This document shows, in pieces, positions 62,832 to 64,000 of a stretch of DNA of 64,000 nucleotides; positions within the stretch are counted from its first letter, which is position 1; every line of letters begins with the position of its first letter. The stretch lies in NCBI GenBank assembly GCA_030015575.1, contig JASDDO010000006.1, positions 204,047,632 through 204,111,631 on the forward strand, in the 5' to 3' direction. A model generated the notes under the pieces. That model was not told the DNA's origin. It made no database searches and worked only from the letters and a program-made list of their open reading frames with translations. The stretch comes from Agapanthus africanus. Taxonomy: Eukaryota > Streptophyta > Magnoliopsida > Asparagales > Amaryllidaceae. The translations under genes were made by a program, and so were the position numbers.

Positions 62832-64000
62832 TGTTAGTGTATATGCCCTAGAGGCCATTACTGTATCATACTAGTTTGTATATTACTTAATGGAAGCTTG
62901 GGATATTCACAGTTGTATATACAATCTTGCTCGAAATGGTAGTATGCTACTTGGTTTGTCTCTGCTTTAATATGTGCATGTGTTTCTTTTAGCATATTGC
63001 AGGTATACATATTAGTAGAGCCCTTAGGATCTTTGCTTGATTACCAGCGTTGTGATGGCGCTCGCACTCGTGGGAGCTGGGTAATCTATAAGCACATCCT
63101 TATACAGGTCCCTGGTCGTTGGACTATCGAGACAGGACAACGATACTCCGGAGTAGACTAGCGTATGCGCTTCTCATCCCAGTGTGGGAGACGGTCTGTC
63201 CCACAGCCGTTAGTACGTCGTAATTGGGATAGTATGCGGGTGCTCGTTAGGTTACGAGTACACTGGACAGGACTCGTCGGGAACTGTTGGTTGGTAATAT
63301 ACCTATCGTCAGTTATCAGTTCCCAGGTGACATGAGTACAGCTTAGTCCGCTGACTTGACACTGTCACTTCGCCTCGAGTGTGTTCCCACTGCACTTTGA
63401 TTACTACCCTACCACGGCTCAGAGGAGTCGTGCAAACAGGTAGTTTTTGGGTGCAGTCCCGAAGCACTTGGAGGCAGTGACGGTTAGACAGGATTCGTCT
63501 CTCCCGGTATTGGGGGTTGACATCGCGCTGTGTCCAGGAGAGCCATTACACGAGTAATCCCTGGCCAGGGCAAGCGAGATATACTGGTAGGCTTCCAGTG
63601 TTATCTCAGGGTGTTCTGGGCTTCACTCCGACATGACTTGTACCGCTATTAGGGGACTGACGTTCACCGCCCCCCTATGCCCGCCATGCGATGTATCAGA
63701 CGAACAGACCGGACTGTACGGAGACTGTCACATACAGGCTCAGTAGGAGTGCAGATGGGGTTCACCTCGTCAGTCTTCTTATCGACATCTACCTGGGGAC
63801 CGTTATGTACAGCTAGTGCCGCTTGCGGTCTGTGGTTAAACCCACTGCCAGCGTAGTGTCGAGTCTTTAGAGTCCCACACAGAGAGCTATTCGCCTTTAG
63901 GCAAAACGAGTAGAGGTCGCATGGTTTTGCGACAGGGTTCGTTCGCATCCGCGCACTTGTGCACGTTTGCTGTCCGGACAGTTTATACTAGCGGGCTTTG
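62832..64000 (+). mobile_element. Copia LTR E, partial (runs off the window)
   Basis: Begins exactly TGTTAGTGTATATGCCC and matches the D LTR at about 85-90% by eye. No polypurine tract precedes it, and it interrupts the protease frame, so an independent insertion is more likely than the D 3' LTR. The preceding bases CTATC (62827-62831) are the candidate target duplication. The minus-strand frame at 63664-63948 is LTR sequence. Confidence 0.88.

Overview
The window is plant nuclear DNA made almost entirely of nested LTR retrotransposons. I see no host gene, rRNA, tRNA or CRISPR locus. Evidence for a plant is the Ty1/copia priming signature (an LTR ending in ACA, then a site complementary to plant initiator tRNA-Met), copia polyproteins with RNase H ends like plant elements, and Ty3/gypsy LTR ends typical of plant chromoviruses. 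The species cannot be named from this sequence; a large, repeat-rich angiosperm is a reasonable guess.

Region 1 (1-38058) is a tandem array with a period of about 10.04 kb. By breakpoint it holds three full units (7927-17954, 17955-28005, 28006-38058) and the right-hand 7.9 kb of a fourth (1-7926); it continues off the left edge. The copies are nearly identical by eye. Each unit is a composite: the U3 part of copia LTR L (minus); a Ty3/gypsy LTR piece K (plus); the tail of copia LTR J (plus); the leader and primer-binding site of copia element A (minus); the R/U5 part of the A 5' LTR; then copia element B (minus), with a complete 2.17-kb 3' LTR, polypurine tract, RNase H end, RT and linker, cut off in integrase. 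The novel unit-to-unit joint is at 7926/7927, 17954/17955 and 28005/28006.

Region 2 (38059-47488) is the unduplicated right flank. Element B continues through integrase, protease, a shrunken gag and its leader, and ends at 40867 with a 5-bp target duplication (CCAAT) matching that on its left side (34228-34232). Beyond it lie the U3 of the A LTR (40868-41666), a minus-strand gypsy LTR H (41667-42805), a B-like copia element G (42806-45529) and a copia LTR I (45530-47488). B and G share the same internal gag deletion, the same stop codon before the protease DTG, and the same loss of an RT catalytic aspartate.

Region 3 (47489-64000) holds plus-strand copia elements. D has its 5' LTR, primer site and leader at 47489-51605, and its gag resumes at 61776. 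It is split by complete element C (51606-61775), which has 2.25-kb LTRs and a CAAAT target duplication. C has nearly identical LTRs but a wrecked pol and no recognisable gag. Another D-like LTR (E, 62832 to the window end) cuts the D polyprotein at the start of protease.

The pieces work together only as a retrotransposon community. D encodes the one sizeable open gag (349 codons, protease motif damaged). B, G and C look like non-autonomous relatives that kept LTRs, primer sites and an elaborate shared leader but lost coding capacity. The most unusual features are the 10-kb composite array, the shared defects of B and G, a three-copy leader motif with fixed 93/85-nt spacing in three elements, and the aberrant but cleanly integrated 5' end of B.
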